NCBI GenBank assembly: GCA_933228915.1 | Contig: OW121821.1 | Span: 37,662,898 to 37,726,897 of the forward strand | DNA length: 64,000 nucleotides | Reading direction: 5' to 3' | From: Telmatherina bonti | Lineage: Eukaryota; Chordata; Actinopteri; Atheriniformes; Telmatherinidae | Shown here: positions 53,076 through 62,750 of the stretch, piece after piece | Layout of the letters: the number at the start of each line of letters is the position of its first letter | How positions within the stretch are numbered: position 1 is the stretch's first letter | Position numbers and translations under genes: made by a program | Notes under the pieces: generated by a model | The model's input: only the letters and a program-made list of their open reading frames with translations | Databases searched by the model: none | What the model was told of the DNA's origin: nothing

Positions 53076-53860
53076 AGGGAGAAAGAAGAGAAGACTACCT
53101 TCAGAAAATGCAACTCAAGACAGCAGGGACTCCTCTCATCATCAGTCCAGGCGACTCCCAGCCTCCAGCCAACTTCTAATGCATGGACCGTATACAAACC
53201 TAATGCAAACAGAATTATTCTACTTCAACAAGGTGACTAAAAAGCCAACTAACTGGCTGCATCCAATTGGTAACCACTTTTGTTTAAATGTGCTGATAGA
53301 AATGCAAAAAGTTTGTAAAAATGAAGTTTTTCAAAGGGTCTGTACAAGTAGCTGTAATAATAAGCTGAACAGAAATTGGTTCAGCATGTGGCATGTGGTC
53401 ATGCTGCCGTCACACAAGTCATGATATTTACCTACAAGTTGCAAAAGACCCCAGACTTCTTCACAGTTCAGCAAGACACCGCCAATGAGCATCAAGCTTC
53501 CTCTTCAGTTGAAATGGATTCAACTGTCTTCAACTCTGACTTTTACATTTATACAAGAACTGTTATTAATTCAGAAGCTTTGTTAATGAGGACATTATTA
53601 ATGTAAGTCAATGTGAAGTCGGCTTGTTCACCAGCTGTCTGGCTGCACTGGTAACCGGCCGATTTCTGTCTGAGCATCTTGGAGCTCTACCTGCAACCTC
53701 TGAAAAGTCCTTTTTGTCCCTGAAGACAAAAAAAAACCCATCTGTTTTCATCTTTCGCCTCCGTACCAGCCTCAGTTTTAGTTGTCATGTGAGGAACGTG
53801 GATTTCTGTTTAGTACCTGTTGATCTCTGAAACTTACCTTGAATCTTTTCCTCCATGCAG

Positions 53861-53974
53861 CTCCCAGGGAGTGTGAAGAGGACGAGTTTCACTGCCTGAA
53901 CGGCTACTGCATTCGCAGCCTGTGGCACTGCGACGGCGACAACGACTGCGGCGACAACAGTGATGAACAGTGTG
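53861..53974 (+). CDS. lrp4: lrp4 exon 4: LDLa repeat 3
   Basis: The exon is 114 nt. Its acceptor is CTTTTCCTCCATGCAG, the best polypyrimidine tract of the eight, and its donor is GTGGGT. It encodes PPRECEEDEFHCLNGYC then IRSLWHCDGDNDCGDNSDEQC. There are six cysteines and a complete acidic calcium site. Ending in phase 1 with G, it joins to AT of the next exon to give Asp (QC-DMRKC), as in mammals. The intron to exon 5 is only 87 bp, so these two modules are nearly fused in the genome. Confidence 0.97.
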
Positions 53975-54061
53975 GTGGGTAGTCAGAAGAAGATGCACAT
54001 GAGCAGAGTCATGTGAGCACATATTCCTCTTTCAATACCTGTGTGTTATTCCCCGCTCCAG
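53975..54061 (+). other. lrp4: lrp4 intron 4 (87 bp)
   Basis: Minimal-size intron, GTGGGT to CTCCAG, with a short pyrimidine tract just before the AG. Confidence 0.95.
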
Positions 54062-54178
54062 ATATGCGTAAATGTTCAGACAAGGAGTTCCGCTGCACAG
54101 ACGGGAGCTGTATCGCCGAGCACTGGTACTGTGACGGGGACACGGACTGTAAGGATGGATCGGACGAGGAGAACTGCA
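54062..54178 (+). CDS. lrp4: lrp4 exon 5: LDLa repeat 4
   Basis: The exon is 117 nt after acceptor TTCCCCGCTCCAG, with donor GTAAGC, phase 1/1. It encodes MRKCSDKEFRCTDGSC then IAEHWYCDGDTDCKDGSDEENC, almost identical to mammalian LDLa4. It has six cysteines and the full DGD-D-C-D-SDE calcium cage. The 87-bp upstream intron has its pyrimidine-rich tract just before the AG. Confidence 0.97.
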
Positions 54179-54420
54179 GTAAGCGTTTCAGAATGTGTAC
54201 GAGTGTGTGTGTTTATAAGACAACGGTGGTGGTTTGTGTAGACGTGGTGTGGTGCAGTGCCGTCCAGCAGGACCAGTACAGGCAGGCAGGCCTGCAGTTG
54301 GGTCACATGACACAACTCAAACAGCAAGCTTCATGAAAAGGAAATGCTGACCTGCAGCGACGTCATGATGGAAGATTTTCTTGCTAAAATTACGGTGAGA
54401 GAAACAAGCAACATTAAGTA

Positions 54421-54590
54421 AGTTAAAGTAAACTTTATTGTACCATCAGGGGAAATTTGTCTTGAGACACGATAAAGATACTTCTGCATTACAAAATAAA
54501 TGACACATAATAAAACCAAGGAAGTGGTGTGACAGGACATAATCAGTGCAAGTTGTACATAATAAAATATGCAAAAAAAAAAAAAAAAAA
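54421..54590 (-). mobile_element. Possible retroelement 3' end, antisense
   Basis: AACTTTATTGTACCATCAGG then GGAAATTTGTCTTGAGACA read in reverse is a fish retroelement-like tail ending CAATAAAGTT. A run of about 18 A at 54571-54588 is a separate feature. Family not identified. Confidence 0.35.
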
Positions 54591-55011
54591 GCATACATAT
54601 ACTAATACATATGTAATGTAAGTACAATGCAAGAAAGGAGATATTTAATTAATAGATTATTAGAGGAAAGAACTGTGGACTGCGGCAGGGATCCGCAGCT
54701 GGAAGCAGTGTTATACTATTAATGTATAAAATCACATCAACACGTCTTCAGTCTTACTTTTTGAACATGAGCAGAGAATTAGTGAAAGAAGGAAAAACAT
54801 GGATTGTTTCAGACTTCCAGCTTTCCTTCAGCAGAATAGCAGCTGCTGTTTTAAACACACTGGAAGAGTGAAAATAAATGTGTGTGAAATGATGTGAGGG
54901 TTTTTCTACCGGTGCAACGCCTCCACCTCACACCAAGTCTGCAACATTTGAGCAGCAAAACTGTCAGAATTTATTCGTACTTTTTTTTTTTTTACATCCG
55001 TAGAATGCATC

Positions 55012-55350
55012 ATGGGGCTGCACGCGGCTGTGGAGGTTAGCAACGCGGCGTTGCAGCGAGAAGCTCGCTGGTTTGAGTCTCGGCTGGGGGAGGGTTCACA
55101 CAGTGGCCATTCTGAGTAGAGTTTGCATGTTTCCCCATGTGTGTGGGTTCTCTCCTGGTACTCCGGCTTCCCCACCAAAGAGATAAATGTTAGCTAAAAA
55201 GGTCACTTAAGACTGAATGCAAGTGGTTGTTTGTCTCTGCGTTGGTCCTGTGATGGACTGGTGGCCTGTCCAACATGTTCCCTGCCTCCCCAGGTAACTG
55301 CTGGGATAGGCGACCCTGATTTGCTCCAAACGATACAGAAAATGAAGGAA
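55012..55350 (+). mobile_element. tRNA-derived SINE-like fish interspersed repeat
   Basis: The segment follows a very abundant euteleost repeat. A leader with a B-box-like GGTTTGAGTCT (55070-55080) comes first, then GAGTTTGCATGTTTCCCCAT, GTGTGGGTTCTCTCCTGGTA, TCCTGTGATGGACTGGTGGC and CTGGGATAGGCGACC. The pol III-type box suggests a tRNA-derived SINE, though the exact family name is not certain. The copy is degenerate. Confidence 0.65.
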
Positions 55351-56352
55351 CTATGTAACGCTAGCTGAACGGTGCTTAACTCATCCTGCTGCTCTGTGGG
55401 AACTACCTGAGTCGTACATGATCAGCAAACGGAAAATGACCCGTTTCTGTCACACAGGCAAAATGAACATCTTGTAAACCAGTTACTGAACATTTACCTT
55501 TAACTTTAGAGTTAAAAGCTGGTGCTTTTCCTGCAGGCTGCTGAATTTATGTCATGCTTTCAAGCTACTGAACCGTCCCCTACAGTGATGCCGTAGTCAC
55601 CTTTACGGTTCAGACTTAATTCTTCATGGAAAATTATGGTTTTGAGGGATTTTGATTAATAATTAATAACAGTGTTTAATTGTTCAACCATCCTTCGTGT
55701 CCTTTGAACCGACCTCCACAGGACAGAAGGGCTTTGTCTGCCGTCCTTCTGAAACTCTTCAAGCTCCATATAACTTCACATAATTCTTATTTGTGCCGAC
55801 TTCTTACTTAATAAAACAGGCTAATCATCTTTATAAGATTATATATTTGATTTAATTATTGTTAAATTATTGCAGGGAACAAATACAAATGCTGTGTGTG
55901 ATTTAGAATAAATTTAACAGGGTTTTTAATTGGATTATAATTAGATGGCTAGCAATCTGTACAGTTGTCATAGAGGCAAATTACTTGTTGACCTTTTATT
56001 TTATGTTAAATAATTTAAAACAATTGAAATAGATTTAGAAACTGAGGTAAATAGTTCAAACTGAGTTTATTTCAGGTTTGAGCAGCGTTATTTGTAAAAT
56101 GCAATCAACCCCGCTGCTCAGTCTGCAGCATCCCGGCGGCGAGAAGAGAAAAAAAGATGAAGATTTTCCAGCCGCATGTTAACTGAGACCTCACGGTAAC
56201 ATCTTTAATCCTATCGCGCCGTCATCATCGCTGTCTTGATAGAGCCTCGCCTTCATCTCGTGTATAGTTTGATATTCTCAGCAGAGTTGAGTCAAACTTC
56301 AAAGAGGTTCTGACAGCCGACTGCTGCGCCACGTTTCCCTGCATCTGCTTAA

Positions 56353-56356
<4 letters not shown>

Positions 56357-56396
<40 letters not shown>
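56357..56396 (+). promoter_or_regulatory. lrp4: (TG)20 tract at the exon 6 3' splice site
   Basis: The dinucleotide run ends immediately before CAG/exon 6, occupying the place of the polypyrimidine tract. In RNA it is a UG repeat, the known binding motif of TDP-43 and CELF proteins. UG tracts next to acceptors influence exon inclusion in other genes (CFTR exon 9). Its effect here is inference. Confidence 0.6.
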
Positions 56397-56399
<3 letters not shown>

Positions 56400-56528
56400 C
56401 CTCAGATGTGATGACAGCCACCTGCAGCGTGGAGGAGTTCCAGTGTGCGTATGGCCGCTGTATCCTGGACATCTACCACTGCGACGGAGATGACGATTGC
56501 GGGGATTGGTCGGATGAGTCGGACTGCT
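56400..56528 (+). CDS. lrp4: lrp4 exon 6: LDLa repeat 5
   Basis: The exon is 129 nt, phase 1/1, with a strong GTAAGT donor. It encodes a variable linker (TSDVMTAT), then CSVEEFQCAYGRC and ILDIYHCDGDDDCGDWSDESDC; from CAYGRC on it is close to identical with mammalian LRP4. The linker differs from the proline-rich mammalian one. The acceptor is odd: CAG is preceded directly by about 20 TG units (56357-56396) with no pyrimidine tract. A plausible branch-point motif (CTTAAC, about 56349-56354) lies before the repeat. Confidence 0.96.
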
Positions 56529-58301
56529 GTAAGTTTCCCGTCACCAGGATATGCACACTGTGGCGTCCTGATTTGACCTTAAAATCTTCTTCTCAGACAG
56601 CAGTAATGTTCACACTGGTACTTCAGCGCACCTCCTCAGTCTTTACAACCTTAACCTTGGTCAAACTCGATCATAACAAGTTTTGTTTTGAGAAACTCAC
56701 ACACACATACATGCACAGATACACTCTGAGACGTGCAGATCCACGGCAGGGCTTCTGTCTCACTAAACAGCCTCTTACACAGAGGATGAAGACAAAGCTC
56801 CTCTGGGAAAGGAGCTTTGTTGTGTCTTTAGATGAGTTTCCTTTCTCCCCTCTGGAAGACGTCTCCTGCTCTACCCCCAACCTTTCATTCCCTCCATCCT
56901 CTTACAGCGAATCATGTTCATGTTTTACAGCTTTGTGCACAAGTTTAACTGGAGTTTAAACGTACATTAAAGGCTCTGAACATGAAGCTTTGGTACAGTA
57001 TAAAGCTTGTTTTTGTGTGAGGTTGCAGCCAGTGAATACAGTTTGCAAAATGAGCCAACGGACCAACGACGAGGATATTCAGTTTAAAATCTTAACACAC
57101 AGACTTGGTAAAACAGTTAAGAGGCTTAAAGTGTGTGAGCTCAATAAATCTTTGCAGTTATCCTGAAATGGCTTCAGAAATGGTTACACACCCGACCACA
57201 ACTTTATGAAATCCTTTTCCAGTTTGTAGTAGCAGCATGTTTACCATCCAGTCTGCAACCACATGGAGCCATGGCATGATGGTGCATCCTGTGAGATGTG
57301 TTGAGAGGATCTATGATTTCATCATCTTTATGAGGTAATTAAGCTGGTTTAGCTTCGCACTGGGACTAAAAGTGAACCGTTAGCTCGCTCTGGTCCTGCA
57401 GGTGGAGAAATAGGCTGGTTGCCTCCATGTCAGACGTTGTGATCAGTAAAACTCTGTTTTTTAAAAGTAAATGCGAGCTATGCGCTTGTGAAAATGGGTG
57501 TGTACACGCAGGAGTTGTGTGTCTGCTGATAACGGTGACCATGATGTCAGTGGATGTTTTCTGCTTTGGTCTTTGTTTTGTTTCAGTGTTTTTTCACCTG
57601 TAGGAAATGTTTTATACATAATGTGGACTAGTTTCATCCTGTACTCATAACTAAAGAAAACAGCTGCTCAGGTGGTCGGAACGCTGTTATTTCTAAACTG
57701 TGTGGTTAATCTGCTTACACATCTCAGCTTGCTGTACAAGGAGGCGGAGCCAAAGCACAGCAGAGAGGGACGAACTGCCAAACTGTATTCATTCACATTT
57801 CCACATCAAGTCCTCTCCTTTTCCAGTTAGCAAAATGTTTTAGCTGTTGTTGTCTCAACTGCTCTGACACATGACGATGAGTAGAAATGTGTTCTTTAAA
57901 AAGAAAATGCAAACTGTGCACAGTCATGCAGCCGTGAGCGCAGCACCATCAGAGAGTTTGTTCCTACACGCAGAAGGACGTTTGACTGAGACGCTCTAAA
58001 AACACCTCAACCGCTCTGCTTTGTGCGCCGACACATGGACGTCCCATTTCTTGGTGTTCCAGAGGCAAGTGGGGCCGTTTGTAGAGGTGGATGAGCCTTA
58101 CAGGGAAAAGTAGAAGTGACGAGCTGGATGAAGAGTAATTGGGTCGCAGTGTCAAAACAACTTTTGTCTTTACGTTTGGTCTCAGTTTCATGACTTGACG
58201 TTCCGCTGTTGGCAGGTAGAGCTGAGGAACAGCTGCAACTTGACAGCGTCTGTCATAACTGGAAAACGCTCGTCTGTTAGATACCTTCTGTCAGTGTCTC
58301 G

Positions 58302-58310
<9 letters not shown>

Positions 58311-58333
<23 letters not shown>

Positions 58334-58488
58334 GTGACGCCACAGTCCTGACACACACACGATCATGTTTCATTCTCCTCACTTCAGAGGAGCTGCCTGC
58401 TGCTTACAAATGCCTCTGCATCTCCATCCTTGTTCTCTCGCTGTGGTATCTTGTGTTAGTTTTATTCGCTCATTGTCTTACACTATCT

Positions 58489-58541
<53 letters not shown>
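58311..58541. repeat. Two (CA)n microsatellites
   Basis: CA tracts at 58311-58333 and 58494-58541, separated by 160 bp of ordinary sequence. Confidence 0.92.
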
Positions 58542-58546
<5 letters not shown>

Positions 58547-59006
58547 AAAAGCAGTAGTTTCCATGTCTTTGATGTGTTTATCTGCAACGTGATAACCACC
58601 GCTTCAAGCTTTTGTAACATCGTTTGATCATCTGAAAGGTCATGTTATTCCTCTTTCCCTGCTTTCTTCCCACATTCTGCTTTTTTTTTAAAAGCTGCTT
58701 CACTTCTCAAGTGTTTTAACATCTTTTCCTCTTTTTCTTACATAAACTGTCTTATAATGGGTGACAGCAGGTGAAATTACGGCACATAACCAACCCAAAA
58801 TAACAGAGTGTCACCACACAGCGTGTCCACACACAGTCTGTTTGGGTCTTTGAAGAGAAACTCCAACATCCTGTCAGCAGAGTTGGGATGAACAATCCGA
58901 CTTCTTTCTCCATTTGCCGCTGCCCTTCGCTTAGAAACTGCCCATTTATTTGTGTTACGAGAGAGCATCTTGTGAATTCTCCTTCATAGTTTGTGGATAC
59001 ACTCCG

Positions 59007-59033
59007 CCCCCCCCCCCCCCCCCCCCCCCCCCC
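59007..59033. repeat. Poly(C) run of about 27
   Basis: Uninterrupted C run, poly(G) on the other strand. It is capable in principle of G-quadruplex and i-motif folding and is an assembly-error hotspot. Confidence 0.9.
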
Positions 59034-59198
59034 TCTCCATCTCACACACACACACACTCGCAGAGGAGGCATTCCTCAGAGGCATAAGACAGCCCATCCT
59101 CAGACAGCATTCCTTGGCATCGACTCTCCAGACACATGAAGGGCGCTTTGTTAGAAAAGGAGCCTCTCTCTCACTCCTTCTCCTTTGCCTCAAGTGAA

Positions 59199-59199
<1 letters not shown>

Positions 59200-59242
<43 letters not shown>
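59200..59242. repeat. (CA)n(TA)n compound microsatellite
   Basis: About 13 CA units pass into about 8 TA units. Confidence 0.92.
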
Positions 59243-59342
59243 AACACACATACATTCAAAAACACTCAAAATTGCATACCTCATTACCACACGGAAACCA
59301 CCGATACTGCTGTGGGCTGCACTGCTAAGCACATGAAAGCGC

Positions 59343-59345
<3 letters not shown>

Positions 59346-59431
<86 letters not shown>
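59346..59431. repeat. (TG)43 microsatellite
   Basis: Perfect TG tract, in inverted complement to the CA tract 120 bp upstream. Confidence 0.96.
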
Positions 59432-59434
<3 letters not shown>

Positions 59435-60309
59435 AGACTGAGAGATAAAGGACGGGTGAATCATTTGGGGGTGTGTGCACGTGGGCATCGGTGTGTTTGT
59501 CCCACGCTGATTCACTCGCCTCTCTATCTCTGTGTCTGTCTGCCTCGCTCTCTGCGGGAAAGCCACCTGCTGTTTTGATCATCTCTCTCTTCTCCTTCCC
59601 GGCCGATACGAGACGCAGGAATGCTCCAAGCTCCGCAACATCTTTTTTTTCTTCTTTTTTTTCTTTTTTTTTTTAATCCACCCCCCCCTCCATGACAAGC
59701 TCGATGAGAGCCAACTCCTGCTGAAACACGTTGCAAACTCCGTCTCGCGCGCACAAGCCGAGGATGTAAGATGCTCGCGCTCGATGGCGCTTTAATCTTC
59801 CCGTACTCCTACGTCCTCATTTGCTGGCAGTTTGAGCTTCACTTTGATCTGCTCACACGGAGAGAAATCGCTCAAAGTTCGGACAGCTATGATCTCTCAT
59901 CCAGTGATCAGGAAAAGTTGCAAATAAAAACGGCTAATTTATGTTTTGTGGCAAAAAGGAAGGAAGGCCGATTTAAATGACTGGATATTTACTTCATTTC
60001 TGATCCGTGAAGCTCCTGGGCAGCTTTCAGAGAGGACAGCAGGCTCCGCAGCTCATGGTTAGGATCTGATGTCAAACAGGCTTGTGAGAAACCTGCCATG
60101 TCTGCAGTCGTTACTTAAGACAACGACCCAGGCGGTGAGGAGGTCATCAGCTGGTTAAAAAGCAGCCGCAGTTCATACAAAATACACAATCCTAATGAAT
60201 AAATGATATTCAGCAGCAACATAGTTGGAGTTGTTTTCTCTTATTGTGTTTTTAAGTGTTGTATCACTGCGGTTTGTTTAAGTTTTGAAAACCAAAGTTG
60301 TCCCATATG

Positions 60310-60611
60310 CAGGGGCGGATTAAAAGTGCACAGGCCCCTGGGCCCAGAGTGCCCCATGGGCCCCACTTCCCCAGTGCAACTTTGTGAAAATTGTGAATGA
60401 TGCAGCGTGAAACGACATTTCTCAGCCAGTGGTACCAACAGCAGTACACTAGACACCGTGGTGTAACTATCTGGATTTTATGTACATTTTGTTTTATGTC
60501 CAAACTGCTGGTGGATGGTCTATGTGGGCCCCACTAGTCTGTAAATGGGCCCCAAGTGGGTGTGGGCCCCTGGGCTTGTGCCCATAATGCCCATTGGATA
60601 ATCCAGACTTG
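60310..60611. mobile_element. Non-autonomous hAT-type element with perfect 8-bp duplication
   Basis: The element begins CAGGGGCGGATTAAAAG. Its far end in reverse complement is CAAGTCTGGATTATCC, sharing GGATTA. It is flanked by identical octamers CCCATATG at 60302-60309 and 60612-60619. GGGCCC-rich arms (GGCCCCTGGGCCC, GGGCCCCTGGGC) recur in both orientations. The 302-bp copy has no coding frame. Confidence 0.88.
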
Positions 60612-60960
60612 CCCATATGATTCAGGAATGTCTGTGTTCAGCTGTGTAATGCTGTCGGATGGAGGGAAGCTCATGGCAGCAAAGCCACAAATGGCAGAAA
60701 TGAAAAGTTGTTTCGGGTCATTTTGGTCGTATAGCATCACAAGAGAGACCTGGAAGAAACACCGTCTGTATGGACACATGTGAAGCGTCAGAACTCTTCA
60801 TTTTGTTCAGAATGAATGAGCAGATAGTTTGTGCTGCTTTGCATCATCAGGCCAGCAGAACAGCTTCTCATCCCTTCATATGGGACTTTACAGCCTGAAG
60901 ACTGCCAGGTTTTACTTCAGGTAGACTGAGATGATTTATGCATTGAGGTTATTAGAACAG

Positions 60961-61050
60961 GCAAAATAAATTTGCTCAGCAGAACACAGCATCCAGAACA
61001 TCAGTCTGCTTGCTTAAATGCTGGACAAGACAAAAAAAAAAAAAAAAAAA
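60961..61050 (+). mobile_element. Short retroposed insert with poly(A) tail and 16-bp duplication
   Basis: GAGGTTATTAGAACAG occurs at 60945-60960 and again at 61051-61066. Between them lie about 71 bp of unique sequence followed by 19 A. A direct repeat plus A tail is the hallmark of target-primed reverse transcription. The 71 bp could fold as a hairpin (CAGCAT with ATGCTG, inner CAGA with TCTG) followed by ACA near its end, reminiscent of the 3' half of an H/ACA snoRNA. That identity is a guess. Confidence 0.75.
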
Positions 61051-61746
61051 GAGGTTATTAGAACAGATTTTCAATTGAAATTTAAACAAATCACCCAGTT
61101 TCTGCAAAATACGGAATATCTGGACCTAAACTGTCTTTGAAATCTCTTCCATAGAAGAGACCTACCATTGTGTATGAATGTGTTTCTCTCTTCCATTCTG
61201 ATTTAGCTATTTATTACCAGTTTTTACAGCTTTTACAACTCTCTGCACTTCTTTTCATGTAACGCCTCAATGTGTTCCAGCGTTGCTTTTAGACAGAAGG
61301 ATCATTGATGTTATCAAAGAAATATAAAACCTCATTGTATACATCTATGAAACCAACTTCTTTTGCTGTGAAACAGCCTTGAGTTGTTGATCCAATTTCC
61401 TTCCATTATAAATGTTGCTTTCTTCATTCTGACACTAGTTTCCAGTTTAAGGGAAACTATCTTTTTTTATCATCTGGCTTTTCATCACTTACCTTGGTAT
61501 CATTTCAAGCTATTTACAGACTCAAACAGGTTAAACTTCATTTTAGAAACAGGAGGAAAAGATTTTTTTCTGAATGTTTATTTATAGTTTTTCAGTCTAT
61601 AGTTGTCATTAAGATAAGTAAACTGTATTATTATTGCAAACCCTGGATTATTACCACAGAAGGTGTTTGTGCATGGTGATGCATCAATGTAGGACGTTTA
61701 AGTCACTCGGAGGTGATGGGACTGGTGACTTTGTGTGTATTCGCAG

Positions 61747-61866
61747 CTTCCCATCAGCCCTGCAGGTCGGTGGAGTTCATGTGCAGCAGCGGGATGTGCA
61801 TCAATGCTGGGTGGAGGTGTGATGGCGAGTACGACTGCGACGACCAGTCGGATGAGAAAAACTGCA
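61747..61866 (+). CDS. lrp4: lrp4 exon 7: LDLa repeat 6
   Basis: The exon is 120 nt between acceptor TGTGTGTATTCGCAG and donor GTGAGT, phase 1/1. The junction with exon 6 rebuilds Ser, giving SSHQPCRS as in mammals. It continues VEFMCSSGMC and INAGWRCDGEYDCDDQSDEKNC. Six cysteines and the calcium-binding acids are all present. The acceptor is weak: the 25 bases before it are rich in G and GT rather than C/T. Confidence 0.97.
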
Positions 61867-62036
61867 GTGAGTCTTTTGGTTCAGAACTAACGACGGAGTC
61901 TTTTAAGCATCCTGCAAACGGACGGATATTTTCAAAGGAAAATATTTTAGATTCCTGAACATTTGTGTGTTTATAGCTTTCAGCACCTTGTGTTCATTCA
62001 CGTGTTGCTGTGTGCGTGCGTGTGTGCGTGCGTGCG

Positions 62037-62077
<41 letters not shown>

Positions 62078-62090
62078 ATACCCCCTGCAG
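61867..62090 (+). other. lrp4: lrp4 intron 7 (224 bp) with TG/CG repeat
   Basis: GTGAGT to CTGCAG. About 60 bp (62012-62072) consists of GTGCGTGCGTG/TGTGTG units, followed by ATGTATACCCCCTGCAG. Confidence 0.95.
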
Positions 62091-62216
62091 CCACGTCCAT
62101 GTGCACGGCCGACCAGTTCCGCTGTGGAACTGGACGTTGTGTCCGGTTGTCATGGAGATGCGATGGTGAGGATGACTGCTCGGATCGCAGCGATGAGGAG
62201 GGCTGTGAGAAAACTG
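62091..62216 (+). CDS. lrp4: lrp4 exon 8: LDLa repeat 7
   Basis: The exon is 126 nt, acceptor ACCCCCTGCAG and donor GTAAGA, phase 1/1. It encodes TSMCTADQFRCGTGRC then VRLSWRCDGEDDCSDRSDEEGC and the linker EKTG. It has six cysteines and an intact calcium site. The upstream intron is only 224 bp. About 60 bp of it is a TG/CG repeat ending just before the short ACCCCCTGCAG acceptor, so little conventional pyrimidine tract is available. Confidence 0.97.
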
Positions 62217-62750
62217 GTAAGACCCGTAGTTATCTTGTTTTCCGAGGCTAAATATAACCCAAGCTTCCAGCCGTAGCCATGACAACAGCTCAGAACAAGC
62301 CTCCTCTGTTGAGATACTGTTTCCCCTTTTTTTTTTTTTTTCTTTTCCCGGTGAGAAGCACAGTTGCTTTTTAGGTTCAGACTGATTGTTTTGGCTGCAA
62401 GCTGAGATTGAAATGATGGAAAACAAGCAGAGAAAAGAAGAAAAGTTTCACTCGGATCCTGGTTTCTATTTATGGCTCTATTTACTCCCAATGAAACATG
62501 AAAAACACCGATTATTTAACAGCTGTACTGTATTTATCCTCTGTATTGTTGTGGTGTAATCTGTTTGCAGAGGTTAAAGGAAAACACTCCTACCGTCTCA
62601 GTAAACGTGGATGATGACGGCTACAACTGTTTTTGTGGCAACATGTCAGGCATGAATAAGGAGCAGAGTGGGAGATTCTGATTTTACTGGGATGAAAAAC
62701 AACAACAAATGACAACAACGTTTAACACGCTTCATCATATCTCCTTCCAG
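62217..62750 (+). other. lrp4: lrp4 intron 8 (534 bp)
   Basis: GTAAGA to TTCCAG. Contains a T run near 62328-62341 and otherwise no recognisable element. Confidence 0.95.

Larger units (their letters stand above)
45312..53860 (+). other. lrp4: lrp4 intron 3 (8.5 kb)
   Basis: GTGAGT to TGCAG. No exon was recognised. Contents: an inverted-repeat element (47270-47703), a TCCAC/T(20) simple repeat (48880-48919), an AC/AT tract (49226-49252), a hAT element with target duplication (49810-50624), and a foldback element (51922-52101). A second foldback-related region (52411-53075) contains fish-specific repeat sequence and a perfect hairpin. Confidence 0.9.
54179..56399 (+). other. lrp4: lrp4 intron 5 (2.2 kb)
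   Basis: GTAAGC to TGCAG. It holds a possible LINE 3' end (54421-54590), a tRNA-like SINE-type repeat (55012-55350) and the TG tract that abuts the exon 6 acceptor. No further exon is seen. Confidence 0.93.
56529..61746 (+). other. lrp4: lrp4 intron 6 (5.2 kb)
   Basis: GTAAGT to TCGCAG. Contents: CA tracts (58311-58333 and 58494-58541), a C(27) run (59007-59033), CA/TA and TG tracts (59200-59242 and 59346-59431), and a CG-richer patch with long T runs (59560-59800). It also holds a hAT element with duplication (60310-60611) and a short retroposed insert (60961-61050). No coding exon is seen. Confidence 0.92.

Noticed and set aside
56360..56959. 199-codon continuous frame through exon 6 as a single exon
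   Set aside because: Only 56400-56528 is LDLa-coding. A strong GTAAGT donor follows, the remainder has no similarity to LRP4, and the start lies in the TG repeat.
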